Both the position numbers and the translations under genes were made by a program. Positions 4,537 to 5,118 of a stretch of 5,118 nucleotides of DNA are shown piece after piece (the stretch's first letter is position 1; each line of letters starts with the position of its first letter). Source of the stretch: an uncultured Collinsella sp. (GTDB lineage: Bacteria; Actinomycetota; Coriobacteriia; Coriobacteriales; Coriobacteriaceae); NCBI GenBank assembly GCA_902470265.1, contig CABRFW010000128.1, positions 1-5,118 on the forward strand, written 5' to 3'. The notes below the pieces were generated by a model. It made no database searches. It was not told where the DNA came from and saw only the letters and a program-made list of their open reading frames with translations.

Positions 4537-5118
4537 TTAGCGAATGTTGTAGAACGCGGCCTTGCCGGCGTAGCGCGCGCTGCCCTCGAGCTCGTCCTCG
4601 ATGCGGATGAGCTGGTTGTACTTGGCAATACGGTCGCTGCGGCAAGGGGCGCCCGACTTGATCTGACCGGCGTTGACGCCCACGACCAGGTCGGCGATCG
4701 TGGAGTCCTCGGTCTCGCCGGAGCGGTGGCTCACGATGCAAGCGTAACCGGCCTCCTTGGCGGTCTCGATGGCCTCCAGCGACTCGGTGAGCGTGCCGAT
4801 CTGGTTGACCTTGACCAGGATCGCGTTGGCGGCACCCAGCTCGATGCCCTTCTTGAGGCGCTCGGTGTTGGTGACGAACAGGTCGTCGCCCACCAGCTGC
4901 ACCTTGTTGCCAATGCGACGGGTAAGCTCGACCCAGCCGTCCCAGTCCTCCTCGGCCATGCCGTCCTCGATGGAGATGATGGGATAGGTGTCGACGAGCT
5001 TCTCCCAGTAATCGACCATCTGGGCGCTCGTGTACTCAACACCCTCGCCCTTGAGCTCGTACATGCCGGTCTCGGCGTTGTAGAACTCGGTCGAGGCCGG
5101 ATCCATGGCGTACATGAA
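4537..5118 (-). CDS. eno: Enolase, C-terminal part (5' end outside window)
   Basis: The C-terminal 193 codons of enolase, the cytoplasmic glycolytic enzyme that converts 2-phosphoglycerate to phosphoenolpyruvate and, in many bacteria, associates with RNA-degrading complexes. Only about 45% of a normal ~430-residue enolase is present; the frame stays open through the right edge, so there is no start codon in view (the Met codon at 5115 is internal). Numbering from that Met, the TIM-barrel active-site elements are all visible. The three Mg2+ ligands are D5 (AMDPASTEF), E50 (SIEDG) and D78 (GDDLFVTN). The catalytic Lys is K102 in VKVNQIGTLTE. The substrate-binding loop is SHRSGE (129-134), and K153 lies in AGQIKSG. 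The C-terminus RIAKYNQLIRIEDEL...AFYNIR is also standard. Nothing suggests decay. It ends about 70 nt before a strong terminator and is followed by the FtsB/DivIC-like gene, the conserved order in many bacteria. Confidence 0.98.
   Translation of the reverse strand, partial: FMYAMDPASTEFYNAETGMYELKGEGVEYTSAQMVDYWEKLVDTYPIISIEDGMAEEDWDGWVELTRRIGNKVQLVGDDLFVTNTERLKKGIELGAANAILVKVNQIGTLTESLEAIETAKEAGYACIVSHRSGETEDSTIADLVVGVNAGQIKSGAPCRSDRIAKYNQLIRIEDELEGSARYAGKAAFYNIR

Overview
The window reads as a piece of a high-GC Gram-positive chromosome, most likely a gut actinobacterium of the class Coriobacteriia (Collinsella-like). This rests on the GC-rich core genes, the enolase / FtsB-DivIC-like / Ppx-GppA gene order typical of Actinobacteria, and repeat-rich spacers. 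The genus is inferred from familiarity with such sequences, not from a search.

Layout, left to right. Positions 1-136 hold an upstream region with a good sigma-70-type promoter and a small leader hairpin. At 137-760 (+) lies a small membrane-anchored, helix-rich protein of unknown function. A tRNA-Leu(UAA) gene with encoded CCA follows at 792-876 (+), closed by a strong intrinsic terminator (888-926). The spacer 927-1134 carries an imperfect inverted repeat and a 33-bp tandem repeat (about 2.5 copies). Each unit of the tandem repeat contains the palindrome TTTTCC-GAT-GGAAAA. The array ends just before a likely -10 box for an ATP-binding protein of the AAA_14/DUF4143 type (1135-2436, +), which looks like an accessory gene.

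This gene converges on a minus-strand block. The convergent gap (2437-2557) contains two palindromes, the larger a near-perfect 20-bp-arm hairpin with a GCCC-GAAA-GGGC apical stem. The minus-strand block, in transcription order from the right edge, is the 3' part of eno (4537-5118, 5' end outside the window), its intrinsic terminator (4433-4464), then a separate extended -10 promoter driving an FtsB/DivIC-like septum protein (3580-4341) and a Ppx/GppA phosphatase (2558-3559) with only 20 bp between them.

How they fit together: eno (glycolysis), the divisome protein and the polyphosphate/ppGpp-linked phosphatase are chromosomal core genes, the last two probably one transcript. The DUF4143 ATPase is a self-contained accessory insertion between a tRNA gene and this core block, bounded on both sides by repeats. 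The most distinctive unexplained structure is the phased palindromic tandem repeat immediately upstream of the ATPase. No complete novel multi-gene system is visible here.
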